This document shows positions 17,436-26,269 of a stretch of DNA of 43,940 bases, in pieces (the first letter of the stretch is position 1; the number at the start of each line of letters is the position of its first letter). The position numbers and the translations under genes are program-made. The DNA is from an uncultured Gammaproteobacteria bacterium. Lineage in GTDB: Bacteria > Pseudomonadota > Gammaproteobacteria > Steroidobacterales > GCA-2729495. Below the pieces are notes generated by a model. It ran no database searches. It was given only the letters and a program-made list of their open reading frames with translations, and was not told where the DNA came from. The stretch is from positions 1 through 43,940 of the forward strand of contig CAKZWQ010000044.1 in NCBI GenBank assembly GCA_937921935.1, given 5' to 3'.

Positions 17436-18119
17436 GTGGGACCCAGATCCATCAAGCACTGGCCAGTCAGCGAACGGCCCCGGGAGCGCCTGCGCCAGGG
17501 GGGGGCCGGGGGACTGTCCGACGCTGAACTGCTGGCGGTACTGCTGGGGCGGGGCGCTGCAGGCCTGTCGGCCGTAGACCTGGGCCGGGCACTGCTCAGC
17601 CGCTTCGGCAGCATGCGCGGCCTGCTGAACGCCGCCGCCCCGGAGCTGGAGGGAGTCTGGGGGATTGGTCCGGGGCGCGCAGATTTGCTGGCCGCTGTCC
17701 GGGAATGCTGCGCGCGCTATATGCAGGAGAAACTGAGCCCGGGGCGAGCCATCGGCTCACCGGCTGACAGCCGGGAGTTCCTGCTGGCCCGGCTGCGCGA
17801 CCGGCCCCACGAGGTTTTCTGCTGCCTGTTTCTGGACAATCGGCACCGGGTCCTGGCCTTCGACGAACTGTTCCGCGGCACTATTGATAACACCACGGTT
17901 TACCCCCGGGAGGTGGTCAAACAGGCCCTGGCGCGCAATGCGGGAGCCGTCATCCTGGCGCATAACCACCCCTCCGGGGTTGCCGAGCCCAGTGAGGCGG
18001 ACCGCCTGATCACGCGCCGCATCCGGGATGCCCTGGACCTGGTGGATGTGCGCCTGCTGGACCATTTTGTGGTCGGCGACGGGGCCTGCGTGTCCCTGGC
18101 CAGCCGGGGCCTGCTCTGA
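17436..18119 (+). CDS. radC: RadC/JAB1-family DNA-repair-associated protein
   Basis: A 227-residue protein with the RadC layout: an N-terminal KHWPVSERPRERLRQ, a helix-hairpin-helix at about 76-82 (GIGPGRA), then a JAMM-type metal site HNHPSG at 176-181 followed by an Asp at 189. GTG 17436 places the conserved WP..ERPRE motif at the usual position. Despite the name, a repair role is not established for the family; the fold suggests a metalloprotein. It sits just before rpmB, as in most Gammaproteobacteria. Confidence 0.93.
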   Translation: MGPRSIKHWPVSERPRERLRQGGAGGLSDAELLAVLLGRGAAGLSAVDLGRALLSRFGSMRGLLNAAAPELEGVWGIGPGRADLLAAVRECCARYMQEKLSPGRAIGSPADSREFLLARLRDRPHEVFCCLFLDNRHRVLAFDELFRGTIDNTTVYPREVVKQALARNAGAVILAHNHPSGVAEPSEADRLITRRIRDALDLVDVRLLDHFVVGDGACVSLASRGLL

Positions 18120-18135
18120 ATAGCAGCGGTTTACC

Positions 18136-18164
18136 TTGCCTGCCTGCCCCGGTACTGGTATAAA
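18136..18164 (+). promoter_or_regulatory. Sigma-70-type promoter for rpmB-rpmG
   Basis: TTGCCT (18136-18141), a 17-bp spacer, and TATAAA (18159-18164) with an upstream TGG giving an extended -10. It lies about 60 bp before the rpmB start and fits a strong ribosomal-protein promoter. Confidence 0.7.
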
Positions 18165-18224
18165 AGCGCCCCTTTCGCGGCCCTCCGCCGCGGCACCAAG
18201 CGATTGATTTAACAAAGGTTCGTC

Positions 18225-18461
18225 ATGTCACGCGTCTGTCAGGTTACCGGTAAGCGGCCCACTGCCGGCAATAACGTCTCCAAGGCCAACAACAAAACCC
18301 GTCGCCGGTTTCTGCCGAACCTGCACAACCATCGCTTCTGGCTGGAAAGCGAGCAGCGCTACGTGAAACTGCGTGTCTCCGCTAGCGGCATGCGGACCAT
18401 CGACAAGCGCGGTATCGAAACCATCGTGGCCGAATTGCGCGCCAAGGGCGAACGCGTCTAA
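18225..18461 (+). CDS. rpmB: 50S ribosomal protein L28
   Basis: The 78-residue basic protein begins [20 protein letters not shown] and continues [14 protein letters not shown], the diagnostic L28 sequence. Only one cysteine (Cys5) is present, so it is the zinc-free form. AAAGGTT ahead of ATG 18225 serves as the ribosome-binding site. It is co-transcribed with rpmG 19 bp downstream, both reading from the promoter at 18136-18164. Confidence 0.98.
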   Translation: MSRVCQVTGKRPTAGNNVSKANNKTRRRFLPNLHNHRFWLESEQRYVKLRVSASGMRTIDKRGIETIVAELRAKGERV

Positions 18462-18480
18462 GACGCAAGGAAGCACGACT

Positions 18481-18648
18481 ATGGCCAAGGGCAATCGCGA
18501 CAAAATCAAACTGGTTTCATCCGCTGAAACCGGTCACTACTACACGACCACCAAGAACAAGAAGACCCATCCGGAAAAGCTGGAAGTGAAGAAATTTGAT
18601 CCCAGGGTGCGCAAGCACGTGATGTACAAGGAAGCCAAGATCAAGTAA
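18481..18648 (+). CDS. rpmG: 50S ribosomal protein L33
   Basis: A 55-residue basic protein, [20 protein letters not shown] then [19 protein letters not shown], unmistakably L33. It has no Cys pairs, so it is the zinc-independent form and, with zinc-free L28, would not respond to zinc limitation by Zur-type exchange. The start at 18481 gives the usual length. A bidirectional terminator follows 20 bp after the stop. Confidence 0.98.
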   Translation: MAKGNRDKIKLVSSAETGHYYTTTKNKKTHPEKLEVKKFDPRVRKHVMYKEAKIK

Positions 18649-18667
18649 GGCTGCTTTGTTCTGGATC

Positions 18668-18699
18668 AAAAAAACCCGCCGGCTGGCGGGTTTTTTTTT
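18668..18699. terminator. Bidirectional intrinsic terminator between rpmG and the desaturase gene
   Basis: The stem CCCGCC-GGCT-GGCGGG (18675-18690) is flanked by seven A's on the left (18668-18674) and nine T's on the right (18691-18699). It therefore ends rpmBG transcripts on the plus strand and desaturase transcripts (stop at 18706) on the minus strand. Confidence 0.92.
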
Positions 18700-18705
18700 G
18701 GCCAA

Positions 18706-19884
18706 TCAGGCTGTCTGGGGTATGTACCCGCGCAACTGCGCCGAGAAGTCCTGCAAGGCACGAATGCCGCTGGCTTCGGCGCGTGCGCACCAGTCACGCA
18801 GGTGGCGCACCAGCGCCTCATTGCTGACATTCGCCTGTTCCCAGAGACTCTGTAATTGCTCGCGATACTCATGCACCGTTCGCAAGGCTGCATTATCAGC
18901 CAGCAGTCTTGAGCGACGCGCCAGAGCGGCGTCATCCAGTAACTGGGGGCGGCGCATCAGTACGCGCCGTGCCTTACCCAGCGCTGTCTGCATACGGTTC
19001 GCCCGAATTTCGTTCTGCAACACAGGTAGCATCACCTGGCGCGAGAAATCCCGGAACACATGCATGCGATGCTGCAGCACGGCCTTCAAGGTTTCCATAT
19101 CAACAGTGCGCGGGGAACTGGCCAACACCGGCACCTGCGCGACCCGGCGCACCTTACACAAACCAAGCCGGCTCAGAATACTGATGTAGAACCAGCCAAT
19201 ATCGAACTCCCACCAGCGCACGGAGAACTTGGCCGAGGTGGGGAAGGCATGATGATTGTTATGCAGTTCTTCACCACCAATCAGCACCGCAATGGGGGTC
19301 ATATTGGTGGAGGCATCATCGGATTCGAAATTCCGGTAGCCGCGCGCGTGGCCCAGACCGTTGATGATGCCGGCGGCACAAACGGGCATGGCTAACATCT
19401 GGATGGCCCAGATCGTAATGCCGGCAACACCGAACAAGGCCAGATCGATCAGCAACATGCTGGCCAGGCCGACATTGCGGTACCGCTCGTAAAAGTTCCG
19501 CTCCAGCCAGTCATCGGGACAACCACGCCCGTACTTGTCCAGGGTCTCGGATTTCGCTGCCTCAACGGCATACAGCTCGGCGCCTTCCTTCAGCACCTTG
19601 CCCAAGCCAAATACGACGGGACTGTGGGGATCTCCCTCGCGCTCGACCATGGCGTGGTGTTTGCGATGCACAGCCACCCAGTCACGGGTGATCATGCCCG
19701 AGGTCATATAGATCCACAGACGGAAGAAATGCCGAATGACCGGATGCAGATCGATGGCCCGATGGGCCTGATCCCGATGCAGGTAGAGGGTGACGCCCGC
19801 CATGGAAATCTGCACCATGATGAAAGCGGCGGCCGCTAGGCCCCAGAAAGAAAGGTCCAACAGACCGAAAAGGTAGCTATCCAT
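18706..19884 (-). CDS. Fatty-acyl-CoA-type desaturase (delta-9 family)
   Basis: A membrane di-iron desaturase of 392 residues introducing a cis double bond into saturated acyl chains. The three histidine boxes are all present: HRDQAH (36-41), HRKHH (73-77) and HNNHH (208-212, in GGEELHNNHHAFP). Hydrophobic stretches lie between them (about 10-35, 140-170). The first two-thirds follows the acyl-CoA desaturase pattern; the C-terminal 120 residues are a charged helical extension of unknown role. The gene converges on rpmG and shares its terminator, and diverges from mutM. Confidence 0.9.
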   Translation of the reverse strand: MDSYLFGLLDLSFWGLAAAAFIMVQISMAGVTLYLHRDQAHRAIDLHPVIRHFFRLWIYMTSGMITRDWVAVHRKHHAMVEREGDPHSPVVFGLGKVLKEGAELYAVEAAKSETLDKYGRGCPDDWLERNFYERYRNVGLASMLLIDLALFGVAGITIWAIQMLAMPVCAAGIINGLGHARGYRNFESDDASTNMTPIAVLIGGEELHNNHHAFPTSAKFSVRWWEFDIGWFYISILSRLGLCKVRRVAQVPVLASSPRTVDMETLKAVLQHRMHVFRDFSRQVMLPVLQNEIRANRMQTALGKARRVLMRRPQLLDDAALARRSRLLADNAALRTVHEYREQLQSLWEQANVSNEALVRHLRDWCARAEASGIRALQDFSAQLRGYIPQTA

Positions 19885-19993
19885 TGCGTCTCATGCTCCG
19901 AGCGCCTCCGTGCGCGCCAATATAACCAAAGCGTCCAGGCCCCGAAAGCATGGATTACTGATTTTCAGACACGGAGTTTAGCCCCAGGTTCCT

Positions 19994-20809
19994 ATGCCAG
20001 AACTGCCCGAAGTTGAAACCACCCGCCGCGGCATCGCGCCCTACCTCGAAGGCCGGCGGCTGCGGCGCCTGCGAGTACGCAGCCGCAAGCTGCGCTGGCC
20101 CATCCCGGCAGGCCTGGAGAGGCGCCTGGCGGGCGCTGACATCCTGTCCCTGGAGCGCCGGGCCAAATACCTGCTGCTTCGCAGCAGCCGGGGCACCGCA
20201 CTCATCCACCTGGGCATGACCGGCAGCCTGAGAATCATTACCGATGGCCGGGCGCCGGGCGCCCATGATCACTTTGACCTGGAGGTGGAGGATGGCCCGA
20301 TTATTCGGTTTACGGATCCGCGGCGCTTTGGCAGTCTGCTTTGGGCCGGCGAGGATGCCGCCAGGCACCCCTTACTCAGCAGGCTTGGTCCGGAACCCCT
20401 GGCAAGCGCATTTAACGGTGCCTACCTGCATCAGCTCAGCCGAGGCCGTCGGGTAGCGATTAAACCGTTCCTGATGAACGCCCAGAATGTCGTCGGCGTG
20501 GGCAATATTTACGCCAGTGAGGCCTTGTATCGGGCAGGTGTGCACCCCAAGCGCAAAGCCGGGCGCATTGCCCTGCCCCGCTACGAGGCCATCGCGGACA
20601 GCATCAAGCTCGTGCTGGCAGAGTCCATCCGGGCGGGTGGCACCACCCTGCGTGATTTCTTCGACGGTGATGGCAAACCGGGCTACTTCACGCAGCAACT
20701 GCGTGTCTACGATCGCGAAGGGCAGCCGTGCCTGGAATGCGGCGAAGCCATTCGCCAGAGTGTGATCGGGCAGCGATCAAGCTATTACTGCCTGAACTGC
20801 CAGCGCTGA
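19994..20809 (+). CDS. mutM: Formamidopyrimidine-DNA glycosylase
   Basis: Removes 8-oxoguanine and other oxidised purines and cleaves the resulting AP site. The 271 residues begin PELPEVETTRRGI; after Met removal, Pro is the catalytic N-terminus and the following Glu the acid. The middle has MNAQNVVGVGNIYASEALYR, the helix-two-turn-helix DNA-binding element. The C-terminal zinc finger reads CLECGEAIRQ then YYCLNCQR, with four Cys ligands. It ends 6 bp from the convergent ggt stop. Confidence 0.98.
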   Translation: MPELPEVETTRRGIAPYLEGRRLRRLRVRSRKLRWPIPAGLERRLAGADILSLERRAKYLLLRSSRGTALIHLGMTGSLRIITDGRAPGAHDHFDLEVEDGPIIRFTDPRRFGSLLWAGEDAARHPLLSRLGPEPLASAFNGAYLHQLSRGRRVAIKPFLMNAQNVVGVGNIYASEALYRAGVHPKRKAGRIALPRYEAIADSIKLVLAESIRAGGTTLRDFFDGDGKPGYFTQQLRVYDREGQPCLECGEAIRQSVIGQRSSYYCLNCQR

Positions 20810-20815
20810 TCCGGG

Positions 20816-22507
20816 TCAGTAAACTCGACCTTCGATAGTCACTTCCCCGCGCGGGTCTGTTGCAGCTGCCACTTCGCCGGTCGCGTAGTCCCAGGTCACT
20901 ACATTCATATTGCCGAAGCCACGGGGCGAAACCTGCAGTTCATGGCCGCGCGCGGCTAGCTCCGTCTGCTCTGCCTCGGACAGGGCGCCGGTTTCCGCGG
21001 TAACACGGTCCGGGAAATACTGGTGATGGAAACGCTTGCGACTCACCATCTCGTCGGCAGTCGCACCCTCCATCCACGCCAGGGATGAAAGCAGCACCAT
21101 CGTGATAATACGGCTGCCGCCCGGGGTGCCGAGAATGGCGACACCGCGCTCGGATTCCAGAAAGGTCGGCGCCATGCTCGACAGGGGACGTTTGCCGGGG
21201 GCCACGGCGTTGGCCGCAGAACCGATTAGCTGAAAGCCGTTGGGAACGCCGGGCGCAATGGCGAAGTCATCCATCTCGTTATTCAGAATCATGCCCGTTC
21301 CGGGCGGCATGAAAGCCGAGCCGTACCAGCCGTTGATGGTGAGGGTAGCCGCCACCCGGTTACCCTGGGCATCCAGCACCGAGAAGTGCGTGGTCTGCGG
21401 ACGCTCTGTTGCCGTCGGCCATACGCCCGGCAAAGTCGCGGACGCCGTCGCCCGGTCCATGCGAATCGAAGCGCGCTGGCCACTGGCGTAAAAGGGATGT
21501 AACAGCCGCTCGACAGGGACATCAACGAACCGGGGATCACCCAGATACTGGGCCCGGTCGCGATAAGCGCGTCGCATAGCCTCAATGGTCACGTGCTTGC
21601 GATCCGCGTCTGACAATTGCGCCAGATCGAAACCTGACAACATGTTCAGCATATTGATAATGGCAATGCCGCCCGAGGAAGGCGGGGGTGCCGAGACAAT
21701 CCGGACACCGTGGTATTCACCCGTGACGGGCTCCCTCTCTACCACTCGATAGCGCGCCAGATCCTCCAGGGTCCAGATACCGCCGGCATCGCGCACACCG
21801 TCTACCAGCCGTTGCGCCGTTTCACCGGCGTAAAAACCGCTGGCACCCTCAGCCGCCAGTCGGCGCAGCGACGCGGCCAGGTCCGGTTGCCTGATCAGCG
21901 TGCCTTCCGGCGGCACCACACCCTGCGGATAAAACACCTCGTTAAAGGCAGGCCACAGCGCGGCAGTTTTCTGCCGGAAGCGCAGGCCAACCAACATACG
22001 TCGGTAGGCAAGGAAGCCCTCTTCCGCATGGCCGATGGCTGGCACCAGGGAATCCGCGAGAGGCAGGCGACCATAGCGGCCGGCCAGGTGGACTAGTCCG
22101 GCCGCGTGGCCGGGAATGCCGGCAGCCAGCGGTCCGTTCAGGGCATCTTTCTGCCTGGGCTGACCAGCGGCATCCAGATACATATCAGCGGTGGCCGCCT
22201 GCGGCGCTACTTCGCGCGCGTCCACAAAGACATCGCGATTCTCTGCCGCAATATGCAACAGGAAAAAGCCGCCCCCGCCCAAACCTGAGGACTGCGGTTC
22301 CACTACCGCCAGGGCACCGGCGACAGCAACCGCCGCATCAAAGGCATTGCCGCCCTGCGCCAGGATGTCGTAACCGGCCTGGGTCGCCAGGGGATGCGCA
22401 CTGGCAATAGCTGCGCGCCCTGGCTCACGGGCGAGGACGCTGCCTGCCAGCAGCAAGCTCGCCAGCAGCAACCAGCACTGCCGGTATGACTTATATAAGG
22501 TGAACAT
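20816..22507 (-). CDS. ggt: Gamma-glutamyltransferase/glutathione hydrolase
   Basis: A periplasmic autoprocessed enzyme that removes the gamma-glutamyl group of glutathione and analogues. The 563-residue precursor has a signal peptide (LLLASLLLAGSVLA, cleavage about residue 26), glycine-rich GLGGGGFFLLH, and the processing site Q371/T372 within QTTHFSVLDA, Thr372 becoming the new N-terminal nucleophile of the small subunit. PLSSMAPTF and GTPGGSRI at the C-terminus complete the substrate pocket. It is the last gene after rsmD and coaD, 2 bp behind coaD. Confidence 0.93.
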   Translation of the reverse strand: MFTLYKSYRQCWLLLASLLLAGSVLAREPGRAAIASAHPLATQAGYDILAQGGNAFDAAVAVAGALAVVEPQSSGLGGGGFFLLHIAAENRDVFVDAREVAPQAATADMYLDAAGQPRQKDALNGPLAAGIPGHAAGLVHLAGRYGRLPLADSLVPAIGHAEEGFLAYRRMLVGLRFRQKTAALWPAFNEVFYPQGVVPPEGTLIRQPDLAASLRRLAAEGASGFYAGETAQRLVDGVRDAGGIWTLEDLARYRVVEREPVTGEYHGVRIVSAPPPSSGGIAIINMLNMLSGFDLAQLSDADRKHVTIEAMRRAYRDRAQYLGDPRFVDVPVERLLHPFYASGQRASIRMDRATASATLPGVWPTATERPQTTHFSVLDAQGNRVAATLTINGWYGSAFMPPGTGMILNNEMDDFAIAPGVPNGFQLIGSAANAVAPGKRPLSSMAPTFLESERGVAILGTPGGSRIITMVLLSSLAWMEGATADEMVSRKRFHHQYFPDRVTAETGALSEAEQTELAARGHELQVSPRGFGNMNVVTWDYATGEVAAATDPRGEVTIEGRVY

Positions 22508-22509
22508 GC

Positions 22510-22992
22510 TCAGGTACTGAACTTCTGATTAAGGCTTTTCTGCACGAGGGGGTGTACGAAGCGACTGACATCGCCGCCAAGGGCCGCCACCTCACGCACC
22601 AGGGTGGCAGAAATAAAGTTGTACTCGGCTTCGGGACACAGAAAGACCGTCTCTACATCGGAGCTCAGGGTGCGGTTCATACTCGATAGCTGAAACTCAT
22701 ATTCAAAATCCGACACGGCCCGCAAACCCCTGACCACAGCCTGTAGATCGTGATTGCGGGCATAGTCCACGGTCAGCCCTTCGTAAGAATCCACGCTGAC
22801 ATTAGGCACATCAGCCAGCACTTCCCGGGCCATCTGGGTCCGCTCCTGCAGGCTGAACACGGGCCGCTTGTTGGGGCTGGCGGCCACGGCCACAACTACG
22901 CGGTCAAAAATCTGCGCCGCGCGGCGAACCAGTTCATGATGACCGTTGGTAATGGGGTCGAAAGTCCCCGGATACATGGCGCCAACCGGCAT
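22510..22992 (-). CDS. coaD: Phosphopantetheine adenylyltransferase
   Basis: Catalyses the penultimate step of coenzyme A synthesis, 4'-phosphopantetheine plus ATP to dephospho-CoA. The 160 residues contain GTFDPITNGHHELVRRA with the nucleotidyltransferase TxGH-type motif, the VRGLRAVSDFEYEFQLSSMN segment and the ATP-binding ISATLVRE near the C-terminus. It lies 4 bp downstream of rsmD and 2 bp upstream of ggt, an operon. Together with coaBC in this window it gives two of the CoA-pathway genes. Confidence 0.97.
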   Translation of the reverse strand: MPVGAMYPGTFDPITNGHHELVRRAAQIFDRVVVAVAASPNKRPVFSLQERTQMAREVLADVPNVSVDSYEGLTVDYARNHDLQAVVRGLRAVSDFEYEFQLSSMNRTLSSDVETVFLCPEAEYNFISATLVREVAALGGDVSRFVHPLVQKSLNQKFST

Positions 22993-22996
22993 CGGC

Positions 22997-23569
22997 TTAC
23001 CCTCGCTGTGCTAACGCAAACCGGACCTGTCCGGCGGTCTTTTCCCGCAGCAGCTGCCAGTCCGGCGGCAACTCGGGCAAAGGCTCTTTGCGATTCGATT
23101 CCAGGTAAACCCGCGCCCCAGGCGCCAGCCACCCACCGGCGAGCAGTGTACACAGTTTGGCTAGCCCGGTTCCGAAGGGTGGATCCAGAAAGACAATATC
23201 GAATGGGCTCGGCGCATTGCCCAGATAGCGTTCGGCGTCAGCCTGGCAAACCAGGCAATGACTCGCCCCCAGGGTCTCCAGCAGCGTCGCCAGTTGCCGG
23301 GTTACTGCCGGCAACTGGTCGACGAAAACCACTTCGCCGGCGCCGCGGGAAAGGGCCTCCAGCCCCAGCACACCTGAACCTGCATACAGATCCAGGCAGC
23401 GGGATTCAGCGATATCGGGTGCCAGCCAGTTGAACAGGGTTTCGCGGACCCGATCAGGCGTCGGCCTGATGGCGGTGCCATCGGCCAGCGGAATCTTTCG
23501 CCCACGCCAGCGGCCACCGATGATGCGTACGTTACCGCTGCGCGCATTGCGTGTTGGCTTTGGCCCCAT
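22997..23569 (-). CDS. rsmD: 16S rRNA (guanine(966)-N2)-methyltransferase
   Basis: Methylates G966 of 16S rRNA. Start choice: the ATG at 23569 (GPKPTRNARSGNVRIIGG) has GGGGGAG 8 nt upstream on the minus strand; an ATG at 23587 and longer in-frame extensions are less well supported. The 190 residues show RIIGGRWRGRKIPL, RPTPDRVRETLFNWL, the SAM loop LDLYAGSGVLGLEALSRGA and the catalytic DIVFLDPPFG. It heads the rsmD-coaD-ggt operon and is divergent from ftsY with 63 bp between. Confidence 0.95.
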   Translation of the reverse strand: MGPKPTRNARSGNVRIIGGRWRGRKIPLADGTAIRPTPDRVRETLFNWLAPDIAESRCLDLYAGSGVLGLEALSRGAGEVVFVDQLPAVTRQLATLLETLGASHCLVCQADAERYLGNAPSPFDIVFLDPPFGTGLAKLCTLLAGGWLAPGARVYLESNRKEPLPELPPDWQLLREKTAGQVRFALAQRG

Positions 23570-23632
23570 GGGGCTATTCTCCCCCATCTCGCCGCTAACG
23601 ACACAGCCGATGGCGCTGCGTTTTCCATTACC

Positions 23633-24586
23633 ATGCGCGCCATGGCGAAGGACGGTGAGCAAAAGAAGAGCGGCGGTTTTTTCGCGCGACTGGGCGAACG
23701 GCTAAATCGCGGGCGCGGTCTTGGACTGTCCCTGGGCTTTGCCGGGCGCAAGCTGGACGCGGAACTGCTTGAAGAGCTGGAAACCCAGTTACTGCTTGCT
23801 GACGTGGGCGTCGCCGCCACGGATCGCATCCTTGAACAGCTGCAGCGCAAGCTCGGCAAGCGCGTGATCGAATCTGATGCCCAGGTGCGCGAGGCCTTGC
23901 GCACTATCCTCGCCGATATGCTGCGCAGCCATGCGCAACCCCTGAAGATCGACACCAGCGCCAAGCCCTTCGTCCTGCTGGTCGTGGGCGTTAATGGCTC
24001 GGGCAAGACCACAACGATCGGCAAACTGGCCAGGCGCCTGAAAGACCAGGGCTATGAACTGATGCTGGCAGCGGGTGACACCTACAGAGCGGCGGCCATC
24101 GAACAGCTGCAGGCCTGGGGCGAGCGCAATGATGTCCCCGTCATCGCCCAGCAACCGGGCGCTGACCCGGCCGCTGTGATCTACGACGCCTGCGAAGCCG
24201 CGCGCGCCCGTGGGGTAGATATCCTGCTGGCTGATACGGCCGGCCGGCTGCAGAACAAGGCCGGCCTGATGGCGGAACTGGAAAAAGTCGTGCGCATCGC
24301 CAGCCGCCTTGATCCGGCAGCCCCCCACGAGAAAATGCTGGTCCTGGATGCCAGCCTGGGGCAGAACGCTATCAGCCAGGCGGTGGAATTCCACAACACC
24401 GTCGGCCTGACGGGCATCACCATGACCAAGCTGGACGGTGGGGGTAAGGGCGGCGTGTTGTTATCCCTGGCGGAGCAACTGGATGTGCCCTTTCGCTTCA
24501 TCGGCGTGGGCGAACAGGCCGAAGATATGGACCTGTTCGACGCTGACGCCTTCGCCGCCGCCCTGGTCGCCCCGGACAATTCATGA
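23633..24586 (+). CDS. ftsY: Signal recognition particle receptor FtsY
   Basis: GTPase that docks SRP-ribosome complexes at the membrane for co-translational insertion. The 317 residues contain the N domain (about 15-105) and the G domain with VVGVNGSGKTTTIGKLA (G1), DTYRAAAIEQL (I-box/G2), LADTAGRLQNK (G3), TKLDGGGKGG (G4) and a VGVGEQAEDMDLFDADAF closing motif. It lacks the long acidic A domain of E. coli FtsY, as many non-enteric Gammaproteobacteria do. An ATG at 23642 is an alternative start. Its stop overlaps the ftsE start by 4 bp (ATGA). Confidence 0.97.
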   Translation: MRAMAKDGEQKKSGGFFARLGERLNRGRGLGLSLGFAGRKLDAELLEELETQLLLADVGVAATDRILEQLQRKLGKRVIESDAQVREALRTILADMLRSHAQPLKIDTSAKPFVLLVVGVNGSGKTTTIGKLARRLKDQGYELMLAAGDTYRAAAIEQLQAWGERNDVPVIAQQPGADPAAVIYDACEAARARGVDILLADTAGRLQNKAGLMAELEKVVRIASRLDPAAPHEKMLVLDASLGQNAISQAVEFHNTVGLTGITMTKLDGGGKGGVLLSLAEQLDVPFRFIGVGEQAEDMDLFDADAFAAALVAPDNS

Positions 24587-25245
24587 TCCGCTTCGACAAT
24601 GTCACCAAGCGCTATGCCGGGGGCCACGAAGGTGTCAGCGAAATTTGCCTGGAGGTAGACGCAGGCGAGCTGGTATTCCTCACCGGGCATTCGGGCGCCG
24701 GCAAGACCACACTGTTAAAGCTGCTGGCCCTGATTGAACGTCCCACCCGGGGACAGGTATTGCTCAATGGTCGCAATGTGGGCCGGCTCCCCGCGCGCGC
24801 CATCCCGGAGCATCGGCGAGGCCTGGGGATGGTGTTTCAGGACCACAAGCTGCTGCCTGATCGTACGGTATTTGAAAATGTCTCCCTGCCGCTGATTATC
24901 GCGGGCCTCGGGCGACGTGAAATTGCGCGGCGGGTGCGCGCAGCGCTCGATCAGGTGGGCTTGCTGAGCCGGGAAAGCTCGCGTCCCGATGCGCTCTCCA
25001 CAGGTGAACAGCAGCGAGTTGGCATCGCCCGCGCGGTCGTCGGTCGGCCCCGGCTGCTCATTGCCGATGAGCCGACGGGCAATCTCGATCCCGATCTGTC
25101 CCTGGAGATCATGATGCTGTTCCGCCGCCTGAACGGAGTCGGCGTGACCATGCTGATTGCCACCCATGATCTGGCGCTGGTGCAAGAGCTGGGCGGGCGA
25201 CGGGTAATTCTGGAAGGTGGCCGCGTCAGCGGCGAGCAGGACTGA
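24583..25245 (+). CDS. ftsE: Cell-division ATP-binding protein FtsE
   Basis: ABC-type ATPase that, with FtsX, regulates septal peptidoglycan amidases. The 220 residues show Walker [10 protein letters not shown] (35-43), Q-loop MVFQDHKLL, the signature [14 protein letters not shown] (138-151), Walker [10 protein letters not shown] (158-166) and the H-loop IATHD. Translation is coupled to ftsY by the ATGA overlap, and ftsX follows 3 bp after the stop. Confidence 0.97.
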   Translation: MIRFDNVTKRYAGGHEGVSEICLEVDAGELVFLTGHSGAGKTTLLKLLALIERPTRGQVLLNGRNVGRLPARAIPEHRRGLGMVFQDHKLLPDRTVFENVSLPLIIAGLGRREIARRVRAALDQVGLLSRESSRPDALSTGEQQRVGIARAVVGRPRLLIADEPTGNLDPDLSLEIMMLFRRLNGVGVTMLIATHDLALVQELGGRRVILEGGRVSGEQD

Positions 25246-25248
25246 ACC

Positions 25249-26163
25249 ATGCGACTGTGGCTCACTCGACATGTGCAGAATTGTCTCGCGGCCATGGGTC
25301 GCCTGGTGCAAAGACCCGCCGGCAGCCTGCTCACCATCGCCGTGATTGGCATCGCCCTGGCGCTGCCCGCGGGCCTGAATGTACTGGTCCGGAACGGGGA
25401 AGTTCTGGCGGGAGGCTGGGAAAGTGCCCGGGATTTCTCCGTCTACCTCAAACCCGGCGAAGAACTTGCCCAGGCAGCAACCCTGGCCAAGTCCCTGTCG
25501 GCCAACAGCAATGTTGATGATGTGGAAATCATTTCGGCTGAAGCGGCCCTGGCAGACTTCCAGCAATCCGGCAGCTTTGAAGGGGCGCTGACTGGTCTGG
25601 ACAACAATCCACTGCCCCACACACTGGTGGTCAGACCGCGGCCGGAAGCGCCGGCAAGCGAACTTGCCGAACTGGCTCGCGAACTGGGCAAGGACACCAG
25701 CGTTGACCAGGTGCGCCTGGATACCGAGTGGGTCGAGCGACTCAACGCGATACTCGAATTCGTGCGGCGAGGCATCTGGCTGGCTGCCGGCCTGCTGGCC
25801 ATCGCAGTCGTGGTGATTGTGGGCAATACCATTCGCCTGGACATTGAGAACCGGCGGGCAGAAATCGAGGTGGCCAAGCTGCTGGGGGCAACAGATGCCT
25901 TTGTCAGACGCCCCTTCCTGTACACCGGCTTCTGGTATGGACTCGGCGGCGGCCTGTTCGCCCTGGTGGTGGTACTGGTGGGTCTGGCCGTCCTCGGTGG
26001 CCCGGTGGCCCGGCTCAGCGCGCTGTATGGGGCCAGCTTTCAACTCCAGGGGCTGGCCGGATCCGGCGCCCTGACGGTGCTGGGCGGCGGCCTGGTGGCC
26101 GGGCTGGTCGGGGCCTGGTTCGCCGTGTCCCAGCACCTCACAGCCATTCAGCCAAAGATATAA
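25249..26163 (+). CDS. ftsX: Cell-division membrane protein FtsX
   Basis: The permease-like partner of FtsE. The 304 residues have a cytoplasmic N-terminus, one helix at about 22-45, a large periplasmic domain (about 50-165, containing [13 protein letters not shown] and the [20 protein letters not shown] repeat-like fold), and three C-terminal helices (about 172-195, 225-250, 272-292) with the intervening [20 protein letters not shown] coupling segment that contacts FtsE. This matches FtsX topology. The gene closes the ftsY-ftsE-ftsX operon before rpoH. Confidence 0.96.
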   Translation: MRLWLTRHVQNCLAAMGRLVQRPAGSLLTIAVIGIALALPAGLNVLVRNGEVLAGGWESARDFSVYLKPGEELAQAATLAKSLSANSNVDDVEIISAEAALADFQQSGSFEGALTGLDNNPLPHTLVVRPRPEAPASELAELARELGKDTSVDQVRLDTEWVERLNAILEFVRRGIWLAAGLLAIAVVVIVGNTIRLDIENRRAEIEVAKLLGATDAFVRRPFLYTGFWYGLGGGLFALVVVLVGLAVLGGPVARLSALYGASFQLQGLAGSGALTVLGGGLVAGLVGAWFAVSQHLTAIQPKI

Positions 26164-26201
26164 GTCTTTGTTGTAAAAGCGTTTTTATCGCCTATTGGGG
26201 G

Positions 26202-26229
26202 GGAACCTGAAGGGCTTTTAGCACTCTAA
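26202..26229 (+). promoter_or_regulatory. Sigma-E-type promoter for rpoH
   Basis: GGAACCT (26202-26208) and TCTAA (26225-26229) are separated by 16 bp. This is the arrangement of sigma-E promoters, and matches in spacing the E. coli rpoH P3 promoter (GAACTT-16-TCTGA). Transcription would begin about 26235, roughly 35 nt before the start codon, giving rpoH a route to induction by envelope stress. Sequence-based prediction only. Confidence 0.6.
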
Positions 26230-26269
26230 CTTCCAGACTGCTAAAATGCGTGACAAGGAGATACCCCCT

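Noticed and set aside
24715..26136. 473-codon open frame on the minus strand
   Set aside because: Antisense to ftsE and ftsX, both recognised with confidence; its sequence is low in recognisable motifs.
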